Positions 1 through 6,779 of a DNA stretch of 8,821 bases are shown in pieces. Under the pieces are notes generated by a model that ran no database searches, had not been told where the DNA came from, and saw only the letters and a program-made list of their open reading frames with translations. Origin of the DNA: Candidatus Eiseniibacteriota bacterium (GTDB lineage: Bacteria > Eisenbacteria > RBG-16-71-46 > CAIMUX01); the NCBI GenBank assembly GCA_020431745.1, contig JAGQHR010000088.1, positions 1-8,821 of the forward strand, given 5' to 3'. A program made the position numbers and the translations under genes. Each line of letters begins with the position of its first letter. The stretch's first letter is position 1.

Positions 1-542
1 GCCTGGATCGCGGCGCGTTCGGGGAAGTTCGCGATCTGCCGCCACCGATCGCGGTAGGGAGTCCACGCTCCGAAGAGGCGGGTCGCATTCGGAACACCCA
101 GAATGGATCCCACCCGGTGCGCTGCCGAGGCTTCGAACGCCCCCAGCCCGAGCACGAGATCGGGCGGCATCGCGTCCGCGACTTCCAGCGCCCGGGCGAC
201 GGCCCACTCCTGATAGCGCATCCACAGCCGGGCGCGTTCCCAGAGCCGGTGGGGAAGCGGGAGGCGCGCGCGGGGAATGAACGACTCCGCTGCGCTCGCG
301 TGATGCAGGAAGAATCCGCGATACGGAACGATCCCCGGTTCGTCTTGCGGGGCCGCGGGAAGGGAGACGCGAACCTCGTGCCCGCGCGTCGCGAGCGATT
401 CCAGAGTCCGGGTGAAGGAGACGGCGCCCTTGCCTTCTCCCATCGACCAGAGCACGGTCTGTCCGTAGACGGCGAGGATTCGCAGCCGCCCCGCAACGTC
501 GGGTCGCTCCTGGAACGCGTTCTCTGGGATGGTGCTCTTCAT
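1..542 (-). CDS. Glycosyltransferase, GT-B fold family 4-like, N-terminal part (cut by window edge)
   Basis: The gene reads leftward from ATG at 542-540 and runs off the left edge, giving 180 residues. After about 18 poorly structured residues comes the first Rossmann strand (RILAVYG, 21-27). A glycine-containing loop follows (GEGKGAVSF, 35-43), then a helix and the GHEVRV strand (54-59). A second strand-helix unit, PDLVLGLGAFEASAAHR (127-143), precedes a VPNATRLFG strand (150-158). This order is typical of the acceptor-binding N-terminal domain of GT4-type enzymes, which transfer a sugar from a nucleotide donor. The donor-binding C-terminal domain lies outside the window, so substrate and linkage cannot be read. 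An in-frame TAG at 558-560 and the absence of other ATG/GTG/TTG codons between it and 542 fix the start, although no Shine-Dalgarno sequence precedes it. It follows a flippase gene by 82 bases, which suits a role in surface polysaccharide or glycolipid assembly. Confidence 0.8.
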   Translation of the reverse strand, partial: MKSTIPENAFQERPDVAGRLRILAVYGQTVLWSMGEGKGAVSFTRTLESLATRGHEVRVSLPAAPQDEPGIVPYRGFFLHHASAAESFIPRARLPLPHRLWERARLWMRYQEWAVARALEVADAMPPDLVLGLGAFEASAAHRVGSILGVPNATRLFGAWTPYRDRWRQIANFPERAAIQ

Positions 543-576
543 GGCAGGACGGCCAGTCTAGGGGCCGGCGGGGGCA

Positions 577-615
577 CCCGGCAAGGTCGAGAGGCGCCTC
601 GGTGCGCGTGCCGGG
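577..615. repeat. Inverted repeat in the flippase-glycosyltransferase gap
   Basis: Seven-base arms CCCGGCA (577-583) and TGCCGGG (609-615) flank a 25-base loop that itself holds the 10-base palindrome GAGGCGCCTC (591-600). It sits just after the flippase stop and before the glycosyltransferase start on the minus strand. It could be a weak terminator or an RNA processing or stability hairpin. There is no T-run, and GC-rich sequence yields such arms by chance, so function is uncertain. Confidence 0.3.
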
Positions 616-624
616 ATCGGATTC

Positions 625-1899
625 TCATCGGTCGCGGAACCGACGGAGCCGCGCGAAGTCGCTCGGCCGCGGAATGATCACGGCGAGCGGGCCGACGCCG
701 CTGGCCTTCCAGAAGATCCCCATCAGCGCGCAGGTCTGGAGCACGTAGGCGACGTTGGAGGCCCAGGCCGCACCCACGATCCCGTAGCGGGGAATCCACA
801 GCAGGTTGAGCGCGAGATTGACCAGGAAGGCCGCGGTGAGCGCGAGGGTCGGCGCGACCCGCCGGTTCCGTCCCGAGAGATCGCCCGAGAGGATCTTGCC
901 GACGCTGAGCGCGGCCACGCCGGGAAGGAGGATGCGCAGCGACGGCAGCGCGCCCGCGAACTCCGGAGGATAGAGGAGCTTCAGGACCCAGTCAGCGAGC
1001 ACGAAGAGCGCTCCCGCCGCGACGATCACCACCAGGAGGGTGAGCCGGCAGACGCGCGGCGTCAGCGCGTTCGCCTGCTCGTGCGAAAGGCCGGAGACGC
1101 GCGGAAAGAGCACGAGCTGCACCGACGCGGAGATGTGCGAGAGCTTCTCGGCCAGCATCACGGCCACCGAATAGAGTCCCTGCTGATCCAGGCCCAGCAT
1201 GCGGGTGACGAGGATCTGATCCTGCCGGTAGGTCATCTGGACGACGAGGTTTCCGAGATGTCCCTTGAGGCCGTAGCTCAGGCTCTGTCGGAGGAGCCGG
1301 CGATCCAACGTCCACCGGAAACGGTCGGTGCTCTCACGCGAGAAGATCCACCAGGTCCCCAGGCCGATGAAGACCGCGAGGCTGGCGAGATAGGACCAGG
1401 CCGCCTCCACCACCGTGCCGGGCAGCGCCACGAGCACGAGGAGGAGTGCGGCCAACAACACGAGGTTCGAAAGCACGTTGAGCAGATTGAACCGGTCGAC
1501 CTGCCCTTCGCCCAGAAAGACGGCGAGGACGAAGTAGCGGCCGATCGTGAGCGGGATCGCGAGCGCGGAGATCATCAGCACCGAGGGAAGGAGCCCCGGC
1601 TGGTCCGCCGGGCGCACCAGGGGGGCCAGGAGCCAGTAGAGAGGCGTCGCCACCGCGCTCAGGACGAGCGACCAGAAGATCCCGTGACTGATGATCGCGC
1701 TGCGGGAGAAGCGCCGGCCCGCGAGCATGTAGGTGTGGGCGGTATCCAGTCCCAGAAGGCACGATCCGGCCCACAAGCTGGTGAGGGCGAGCATCGCGGA
1801 GTAGGCGCCTTGCCCCTCCGTGCCGAGACGGTGGGCGATCAGGATGGAGATCGGGATGTTGATGAGCGTGATGAGGATCCTGGAGAGGAACGTCGTCAC
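625..1899 (-). CDS. Oligosaccharide flippase, Wzx/MATE-like (polysaccharide biosynthesis membrane protein)
   Basis: Membrane protein of 424 residues from GTG at 1899, or 431 from a probable CTG start at 1920. The usual length of the family is about 420-500 residues. Hydrophobic segments occur along the whole chain, roughly at residues 5-24, 34-55, 73-94, 102-125, 140-160, 167-186, 284-306, 318-336, 350-370 and 374-397. Charged loops separate them. The N-terminal pattern, an Arg-containing first helix followed by AHRLGTEGQGAYS (22-34), and the late motif LNLLWIPRYGIVGAAWA (364-380) are typical of RfbX/Wzx proteins of the MOP superfamily. These flip lipid-linked oligosaccharides across the inner membrane. 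It lies between a PpiD-like gene and a glycosyltransferase gene, all on one strand. GTG 1899 lacks a ribosome binding site, whereas CTG 1920 has an excellent one. The coordinates here use the conventional GTG, but I favour the CTG. Substrate cannot be told. Confidence 0.88.
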   Translation of the reverse strand: MTTFLSRILITLINIPISILIAHRLGTEGQGAYSAMLALTSLWAGSCLLGLDTAHTYMLAGRRFSRSAIISHGIFWSLVLSAVATPLYWLLAPLVRPADQPGLLPSVLMISALAIPLTIGRYFVLAVFLGEGQVDRFNLLNVLSNLVLLAALLLVLVALPGTVVEAAWSYLASLAVFIGLGTWWIFSRESTDRFRWTLDRRLLRQSLSYGLKGHLGNLVVQMTYRQDQILVTRMLGLDQQGLYSVAVMLAEKLSHISASVQLVLFPRVSGLSHEQANALTPRVCRLTLLVVIVAAGALFVLADWVLKLLYPPEFAGALPSLRILLPGVAALSVGKILSGDLSGRNRRVAPTLALTAAFLVNLALNLLWIPRYGIVGAAWASNVAYVLQTCALMGIFWKASGVGPLAVIIPRPSDFARLRRFRDR

Positions 1900-1927
1900 G
1901 CTCTGACGAAAGAAGCTCAGGCCGCGA

Positions 1928-1934
1928 TCCTTCC
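1928..1934 (-). promoter_or_regulatory. Shine-Dalgarno sequence pointing to a CTG start for the flippase
   Basis: On the minus strand GGAAGGA is followed by seven bases and then CTG at 1920-1918, in frame with the flippase. The same seven-base spacing precedes the ATG starts at 5467 and 6780 in this window. The alternative GTG at 1899 lies 28 bases downstream of this site and has no purine-rich tract of its own. Between the in-frame stop (1971-1969) and GTG 1899 there is no ATG, GTG or TTG in frame. Confidence 0.55.
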
Positions 1935-1950
1935 GCGGACGGGTTCCGGA

Positions 1951-1978
1951 ATCGGGGCGAGCGGGCGCTCACCCCGAT
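1951..1978. repeat. 28-base near-perfect inverted repeat between the PpiD-like and flippase genes
   Basis: On the plus strand the arms are ATCGGGGCGAGCG (1951-1963) and CGCTCACCCCGAT (1966-1978), separated by two G bases. Twelve of 13 pairs are Watson-Crick, and the thirteenth is a G-T wobble in minus-strand RNA. It begins 9 bases past the stop of the PpiD-like gene and ends 17 bases before the flippase ribosome binding site. No T-run follows it in the direction of transcription, so it is not a canonical intrinsic terminator. It could be an intercistronic mRNA-stabilising hairpin, a partial terminator or attenuator, or a symmetric protein site. Confidence 0.5.
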
Positions 1979-1986
1979 CGACTCGA

Positions 1987-3792
1987 TCAGAACGCTCCGG
2001 AACGGAAGTCGGTGATATCCGCCCGATCGCGCAGGTTCTCGATCCAGGCCGCGAACAACTGGTTTTCCCGCTGCTGCCGGATGCCCTCACGCAGCTGCGC
2101 CTTTTGGGCGTCGAACGTCGCGCGATCCGCCGGCTTCTTCTCCAGCACGTCCACGAGGTAGGCGCCGGTCCGGCCCACCAACGGCTGGTCGATGAGCCCG
2201 ACGTCGTGGGCGAAGATCGGTCCCACCACGTCCGGATCGCTCCCGAAATCGCGGGTGCCGGTGCGGGTGAGCTCGTCGATCGTCTTGTGCTGAACGGCGG
2301 GATCGCTCGCGGCGACCGCCTCCATCGACTCTCCGCCCCGGAGGCGGGCGAGGAGCTTTGCGGCCTCGGCCTGGGCGAGCGCCCGGCGATCCGCGTCCGC
2401 GACCTCGTTCCGTACGCGAGCCTGCACTTCGGCGAAGTCCGGAATTCGGCGATCGCGCCGCTCCTTGACCCGCGCGATGACCCAGGAGTCACCCCGCTCG
2501 ATGGGAGGAGAAACCGCGCCCACCGGGTGGGAGAAGGCGAACTCCTGCACTTCGGCGGCGAGCCCCAGCCCGGAGATGAGCCCCTGCTCCTGGAACGGCT
2601 GCGTCTCCTTGACCACCACGTCGTTCTGCTCGGCCGCCGTCGCGAGATCGCCTCCGCCGACGTCCTCACGGAAGGTCCGGGCCCGGTTCGCCACTTCGGT
2701 GAGCGTTCCGCTCGACGGCTTCAGCGACATGAAGAGGTCGGCGAGCCGGACCTGGACGTCGCCGCCGGCGGCCTCGTCCACCTTCTTCTCCTCCACGCGC
2801 ACGAGATGGAAGCCGCGCGGTTCGACGATGACGTCGCTGAGCGTGCCCGGCTCGAGGTTCGGCACGACCTGGCGCAGCGCCGGGCTGAGCGAGTTGACGG
2901 AGATCCAGGCGGCGTTCTCGCCGCCGCGCTGCGTGGCCGGGGCCTCGGACATGTCGGTGATCTGCGAGAGGAAATCGTCTCCCGCCAGGGCATCCTCGCG
3001 CAGGGAGCTCATGAGGTCGTAGGTCGCGAGCGAGTCGTCCGCGGTGTACTTCTTCGGAAAGAGCACGTACTGAACCATGGCCTGCGGCGGCAGCTCGTAG
3101 CTCTGCCGATGCTCCTGGTAGTAGCTCTGCAGTCGATCGTCGGGAATTCCGGCGGCATCGATCTGGTAGTTGCCGGAGTTCACCAGCAGGTACTCGACCT
3201 TCATCTTGTCGTTGCGCATCCGGTAGTCCTCCCAGACGTCGTCGTCGGAGACCACCACCGTGCCGATCACGCGTTGCTGCAGCTTCTGCAACGGGAGGGT
3301 GTAGCGATACTGCGCCTCGAGCGAGCGCGTGTCGAAGCTGGGGGAACGGAGGGTCGCCTGATACTTCGAGAGATCGAACTGCCCGTTCGTCTGGAAGGCC
3401 GGGTGCTGGCGGAACTCCGGCAGCGGCTGGTTCAGCACCGCGTCCGCGACTTCGCGATCACTGATGCTGATGCCCATCTTGTCGGCCTGTTGGCGGAGGA
3501 GAGTCTGCTGGACGAGGTTCTCCCAGGCCTGCGTGCGCACCATCGCCGCGGTCTGCTCCGAGACCGGCTGCCCGGCCTGTTCGAAGCTCGCGAGCGAGTT
3601 GTCGACGACCTGCTGGTATTGCTGGGCAGAGATCGACTCGCCGTTGACCCGACCGATCTCCCCGGTCCGGGTGGGGCCGCCCTTCTTGCCGACCTGGAAG
3701 TCGGCGCCCCAGGCCAGGAAGATGAGGCCGACGAACGCGACCACCATGAACCACATGAAAATCTTGGAGCTACGCCTCAATTCGTCGAACAT
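1987..3792 (-). CDS. PpiD/SurA-type periplasmic chaperone with parvulin-like domains, membrane anchored
   Basis: The 601-residue protein matches the PpiD plan and length (E. coli PpiD is 623). A short cytoplasmic N-terminus (MFDELRRSSK) is followed by one membrane span (about 11-29) and a periplasmic remainder. A SurA-N-like helical chaperone domain spans about 45-200 (IGRVNGESISAQQYQ, 46-60, is its typical opening). A parvulin/PPIC-like domain covers about 237-336 and ends GFHLVRV (327-333). Two further degenerate parvulin-like units follow (about 345-445 and 470-553), and the chain ends in a charged helix. PpiD proteins act at the Sec translocon exit and help fold exported proteins. The first parvulin strand reads VQYVLF (240-245), with Tyr where active parvulins carry His, so isomerase activity is doubtful; E. 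coli PpiD is likewise regarded as largely inactive. The ATG at 3792 has GAGG 8 bases upstream. It is probably first in the leftward transcription unit. Confidence 0.88.
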   Translation of the reverse strand: MFDELRRSSKIFMWFMVVAFVGLIFLAWGADFQVGKKGGPTRTGEIGRVNGESISAQQYQQVVDNSLASFEQAGQPVSEQTAAMVRTQAWENLVQQTLLRQQADKMGISISDREVADAVLNQPLPEFRQHPAFQTNGQFDLSKYQATLRSPSFDTRSLEAQYRYTLPLQKLQQRVIGTVVVSDDDVWEDYRMRNDKMKVEYLLVNSGNYQIDAAGIPDDRLQSYYQEHRQSYELPPQAMVQYVLFPKKYTADDSLATYDLMSSLREDALAGDDFLSQITDMSEAPATQRGGENAAWISVNSLSPALRQVVPNLEPGTLSDVIVEPRGFHLVRVEEKKVDEAAGGDVQVRLADLFMSLKPSSGTLTEVANRARTFREDVGGGDLATAAEQNDVVVKETQPFQEQGLISGLGLAAEVQEFAFSHPVGAVSPPIERGDSWVIARVKERRDRRIPDFAEVQARVRNEVADADRRALAQAEAAKLLARLRGGESMEAVAASDPAVQHKTIDELTRTGTRDFGSDPDVVGPIFAHDVGLIDQPLVGRTGAYLVDVLEKKPADRATFDAQKAQLREGIRQQRENQLFAAWIENLRDRADITDFRSGAF

Positions 3793-4126
3793 CCGCTGAA
3801 CCTCGATCTGCTCCGGTCCCCGCTGTCGGAGCCGGTTGGGTGGTCTGTCCTCCTCCCGCCGGCACGCAGGGAGGGAGGGCGCCGGAAAAGCGCCGGAACC
3901 CCAGAAAACTATCAGGTCCTAAACTCACTCACAAGCCGCGCCCGGGCGATAACCCCATGGGGGGGAGCAGATCGGGGGTGGACCGGGGCCCGTCCGGCCG
4001 CCGGAGGCAGGGAGCGGACGGCCTCCCCGCCGACCGTTGGGAAGTCCGGGGGCGGACCGAGTATGGCCCCCGGCGTTCCAATGGGTTGCCTAGATTGGGT
4101 TTCTGGGAGAAGCTGACCACCGAACT
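3793..4126. other. Divergent intergenic region of 334 bases
   Basis: This separates the starts of the PpiD-like gene (leftward) and the first CNNM gene (rightward). The part nearest 3792 holds a pyrimidine/purine inverted repeat (CCTCCTCCC near 3849 against GGGAGGGAGG near 3869) and the direct repeat GCGCCGGAA (3880-3898). The centre (3903-3935) is a clear AT-rich island with the best promoter match. From 3960 to 4060 the sequence is very GC-rich, with short inverted repeats such as CCGTCCG (3990-3996) and CGGACGG (4015-4021). I could not identify a convincing -35/-10 pair for the rightward gene. The best -10-like hexamer is TAGATT at 4091-4096, with no matching -35. No credible small gene or RNA was seen. 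Confidence 0.6.
3906..3934 (-). promoter_or_regulatory. Candidate sigma70-type promoter for the PpiD-like gene
   Basis: On the minus strand, TTGTGA (3934-3929) and TAGTTT (3911-3906) are separated by exactly 17 bases, preserving the TTG and TA...T core bases of the vegetative consensus. It sits in the only AT-rich patch of the intergenic region. Transcription would start near 3899, giving a leader of about 107 bases before the ATG at 3792. The hexamer matches are partial (4/6 and 3/6), so this remains a candidate. Confidence 0.35.
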
Positions 4127-5467
4127 ATGTTGCCAGCCCGAGTCGCGTTGCTCGTCCTACTCCTGCTGTTCTCGGCGTTCTTCTCCGCGACCGAGGCGGC
4201 GTTCTTCTCGCTCCATCGGGTGCACCTGCGCCGTCTGGAGCGGGATGGCCGGCGCACTTCCGAGCAGATCCTCAAAGTGCTCGCGACGCCCAGCTATTTC
4301 CTGACCTCGGTCCTGATCGGCAACACCCTCGTCAACGTCGCGATGTCGGTGCTCGCGACCAGCCTCTTCACCCGGTGGCTCGGGGACCGCGGGATCGAGG
4401 TCGCGATCCTCGTCACGACCGTGGCGGTCCTGCTCGTGGGAGAGGTCACCCCCAAGACCCTCGCCGTCAACTTCCCGGAGTCGGTGAGCCGGGCCAACGT
4501 GGGGATTCTCCGCCTGGTGCAGATTCTGCTCGGACCCCTGATCGGGGCGGTCTCGATGATGAGCGACGGGATCCTCCGGCTCTTCGGCGTCACCGGGCAC
4601 ACCCTCACCCCCAGCCCGTTCCTCTCGCGCGGCGAGCTCGGGTCCCTGCTGGAGGGTGCCGACCGTGAGGGGGTCATGACGGCGCAGGAGAGCCGTCTCG
4701 CCCAGAACATCCTGGAGTTCGCGTCCACGCGGGCGGAGGAGGTGATGACCCCGCGGATCGACATGATCGCGGCGCCGCTGGAGATGGATCGGGCCGAGCT
4801 GGAGGCGCTCATCATCGAGTCGAAGCACTCGCGGATCCCGATCTACGAGAGCACGATCGACCAAATCATCGGATACCTGCCGAGCCGGGATTTCCTGCTC
4901 CATCCCGAGACGAAGCTCGCCGAGCTGATCCGTCCGGTCTCGTTTTTTCCGGACCGCGCGTTCGTCTCGGTGATCTTCTACGAGACCCAAAAGCAGCGGG
5001 CGCCGGTCACCGTGGTCGTCAACGAGTACGGCGAGACGGTCGGCCTGCTCACGCGCGAGGATCTGCTGGAAGAGCTGGTGGGGGAGATCTACGACGAGTT
5101 CGAGCCGCGCGAGGTTCCTCTGCGACGGATCGAGCCGGGGCTCTACGTCGTCTCCGGACAGCTCAATCTCGAGGAGCTGAACGAAGCTCTGGGCCTGCAC
5201 CTCCCCGAGGACGAGGCGGTTACCCTCAACGGATTCCTCAGCGGCCTCTTCGGCGGGATCCCGCGCAAGGGGGAGGAGATCCGGTGGAACGGGATCACCT
5301 TCCGGGTCACCGAGGCCTCCCGGCACCGGATCCTCCACGCGTTGCTCGAGCTGGGTCCCGCGCACCGCGATGGGGAGCGCCCCCTCGCGGAAGGCATGGA
5401 AGACGAGCCGGACCTCGATCGCCGCGGCGATCGGCCGTCGAAGACGCAGGGGCGCGGAGAAGACTGA
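4127..5467 (+). CDS. CNNM/CorC (HlyC) family transporter, first tandem copy
   Basis: The 446-residue protein has the full CNNM/CorC architecture. The DUF21 membrane domain (about 1-185) has spans near 5-28, 60-82, 90-112 and 125-150. It carries the family motifs FSATEAAFFS (19-28), GNTLVNV (65-71) and GEVTPKTLA (105-113). A CBS pair follows: CBS1 about 206-262, opening VMTPRIDM and containing SRIPIYE; CBS2 about 270-323, ending VVVNEYGETVGLLTREDLL (297-314 plus). A CorC/HlyC transporter-associated domain covers about 333-410. Family members are linked to Mg2+ or other divalent-cation export and homeostasis, and CBS pairs usually sense adenine nucleotides; 'haemolysin' is a historical name. 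Residues 411-446 form a hydrophilic, acidic-rich tail. ATG 4127 is the only conventional start before the first span (stop TAG at 4091-4093), but its nearest purine tract (GGGAGAAG, 4105-4112) is distant. The stop overlaps the next gene's ATG by one base. Confidence 0.92.
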   Translation: MLPARVALLVLLLLFSAFFSATEAAFFSLHRVHLRRLERDGRRTSEQILKVLATPSYFLTSVLIGNTLVNVAMSVLATSLFTRWLGDRGIEVAILVTTVAVLLVGEVTPKTLAVNFPESVSRANVGILRLVQILLGPLIGAVSMMSDGILRLFGVTGHTLTPSPFLSRGELGSLLEGADREGVMTAQESRLAQNILEFASTRAEEVMTPRIDMIAAPLEMDRAELEALIIESKHSRIPIYESTIDQIIGYLPSRDFLLHPETKLAELIRPVSFFPDRAFVSVIFYETQKQRAPVTVVVNEYGETVGLLTREDLLEELVGEIYDEFEPREVPLRRIEPGLYVVSGQLNLEELNEALGLHLPEDEAVTLNGFLSGLFGGIPRKGEEIRWNGITFRVTEASRHRILHALLELGPAHRDGERPLAEGMEDEPDLDRRGDRPSKTQGRGED

Positions 5468-6732
5468 TGGAGACGCTCGTGCTCCATCTGGCCCTCGTCG
5501 TGTTGGGCCTGGCCGGCTCGGCCTACTTCTCCGCCGTGGAGATCTCCATCATCTCCGCGAACCGGCTCAAGCTCCGGCAGCAGTCCAAACGGGGCAGCGC
5601 CGGGGCCGGGCTCGCGTTGGACGTGTTGCGGGAGCAGGAGCAGGTGCTCGCGACCACGCTCGTGGGGCTCAACGTGTCCAACCTGGCGGCCGCCGCGTTC
5701 GCGACCAGCCTGATCGAGGGTTGGCTCGGGGTCGGTTGGAAGGCGACGTTGCTTTCCTCCCTCGGGATGACCCTGGTGATCCTCGTCTTCGCGGAGCTCG
5801 TGCCCAAGGTCTGGGCCAAGCTGCACGCGGAGCGCTTCGTGATCATGACGGCGCGCCCCATCCTCGCCACCGAGCAGATCTTTCTGCCCGTGACGGCGGT
5901 GGTCCGATTCTATCTGCGGTTCCTGCTCCGTTTTCTGCGACGGGCGCCCCAACGGCCGCTCGTAACCCGTGAGGAACTCAAGCTCTTGGTCCGGGACGTC
6001 AAGGGGGATACCGGGCACGGCCGAAAAGAGAAGATGATGCTCCGCTCGCTCCTGGGCTTCAGCGAGACCACGGTGCGCGAGGTCATGGTGCCGATGCCGG
6101 AGGTGTCGTCGATCGATCGGGCCAGCTCGGTCGGGATGCTGCGGGCGCTGGCCAAACGCAGCGGCTTCACGCGGATTCCGGTCTACGAGCGTCGGACCGA
6201 CAAGATCGTGGGGGTGGTCAACGTGTACGACCTGCTCTTCGATCCCGAACCCAAGGACCTGCTTGCGCCGTACGTCCGTCCCGCGAAGTATGTCCCCGAG
6301 ACCAAACGGATCGACCGGCTGATGGTGGAGATGCAGCGGGAGCACCAGTCGATGGCGGTCGTGGTGTCGGAGTTCGGATCCTGTGTCGGGATCGTGGCTC
6401 TGGAGGATATCCTCGAAGAGATCGTCGGCGAAATGGCGGAGGAGCACGAGGTCGGAGGACGGAAGATCCGGGAGGTGGCGCCGCGCACCTATGTGGTGGA
6501 CGCACTGACCGACATCGACGATTTGAACGACGAGCTGGGTCTCGATCTGCCGAAGGGGCGATTCGATACGATGGCGGGGCTTCTGCTCAAGCACTACGGT
6601 CGGATTCCGCGCACGGGTGAGTTCTGCGAGATCGCGGGCGTGCAGATCGAGATCGTCGATGCCTATGAGCTGGGAGTGCGGTCCGTCAAGCTGGTACTGC
6701 CCGACGGGGTCGGAACGCCGCGCGATCTCTGA
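5467..6732 (+). CDS. CNNM/CorC (HlyC) family transporter, second tandem copy
   Basis: This 421-residue paralogue of the preceding gene has the same domain order. The DUF21 membrane domain (about 1-165) has FSAVEISIIS (21-30), GLNVSNLA (67-74) and AELVPK (109-114) at the positions of the classic motifs. A CBS pair spans about 203-322, with VREVMVPM (203-210), FTRIPVYE (234-241) and VVVSEFGSCVGIVALEDIL (298-315 plus). The transporter-associated domain covers about 335-412, with TYVVDALTDIDDLNDELGL (341-359). The probable role is divalent-cation transport or its regulation at the inner membrane. I chose ATG 5467 because it opens just before the first span, has GGAG (5456-5459) seven bases upstream, and overlaps the previous stop in a TGATG junction that indicates translational coupling. 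A longer upstream reading in this frame (from 5284) only overlaps the first copy and gives unstructured, Arg/Pro-rich sequence. The membrane motifs differ more from the family standard than those of the first copy. Confidence 0.92.
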   Translation: METLVLHLALVVLGLAGSAYFSAVEISIISANRLKLRQQSKRGSAGAGLALDVLREQEQVLATTLVGLNVSNLAAAAFATSLIEGWLGVGWKATLLSSLGMTLVILVFAELVPKVWAKLHAERFVIMTARPILATEQIFLPVTAVVRFYLRFLLRFLRRAPQRPLVTREELKLLVRDVKGDTGHGRKEKMMLRSLLGFSETTVREVMVPMPEVSSIDRASSVGMLRALAKRSGFTRIPVYERRTDKIVGVVNVYDLLFDPEPKDLLAPYVRPAKYVPETKRIDRLMVEMQREHQSMAVVVSEFGSCVGIVALEDILEEIVGEMAEEHEVGGRKIREVAPRTYVVDALTDIDDLNDELGLDLPKGRFDTMAGLLLKHYGRIPRTGEFCEIAGVQIEIVDAYELGVRSVKLVLPDGVGTPRDL

Positions 6733-6765
6733 TCGTTCGGGTGGCGGAGTCGATGGCAAGAGGAC

Positions 6766-6772
6766 GGGGAGG
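6766..6772 (+). promoter_or_regulatory. Ribosome binding site fixing the propeller gene start
   Basis: GGGGAGG lies seven bases before ATG 6780. This favours that start over GTG 6741, 39 bases upstream in frame, which would add 13 residues ahead of an otherwise standard signal peptide. Confidence 0.7.
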
Positions 6773-6779
6773 TTCGAAG

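Noticed and set aside
3990..4026. Overlapping short inverted repeats (CCGTCCG/CGGACGG and GGAGGC/GCCTCC) as an operator or terminator
   Set aside because: The arms are only six to seven bases in extremely GC-rich sequence, the two alternatives compete with each other, and no T-run or half-site spacing supports a function.
1081..4116. Very long plus-strand open frame (1011 codons) opposite the flippase and PpiD-like genes
   Set aside because: It is antisense to two well-recognised genes. Its translation is rich in Arg, Glu and Gly and shows no fold. Long stop-free antisense frames are expected where G/C is strongly preferred at third codon positions.
3793..4126. Riboswitch for Mg2+ ahead of the CNNM genes
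   Set aside because: Such leaders (M-box type) would suit the gene family, but the sequence just upstream of 4127 shows no recognisable conserved core, and no promoter could be placed far enough upstream with confidence.
3840..4304. Possible small gene in the intergenic region running into the first CNNM gene
   Set aside because: The reading is Arg/Gly/Pro-rich, has no ribosome binding site, and ends inside the CNNM gene in another frame.
5284..5466. N-terminal extension of the second CNNM gene
   Set aside because: It overlaps the first copy entirely, encodes disordered Arg/Pro-rich sequence, and the internal ATG 5467 has the proper ribosome binding site and coupling junction.
5143..6759. 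Minus-strand open frame of 538 codons opposite the CNNM pair, and a similar one at 4157-5365
   Set aside because: Both mirror clear CNNM/CorC genes. The translations are His-, Arg- and Asp-rich low-complexity sequence without any domain, which is a GC-bias artefact.
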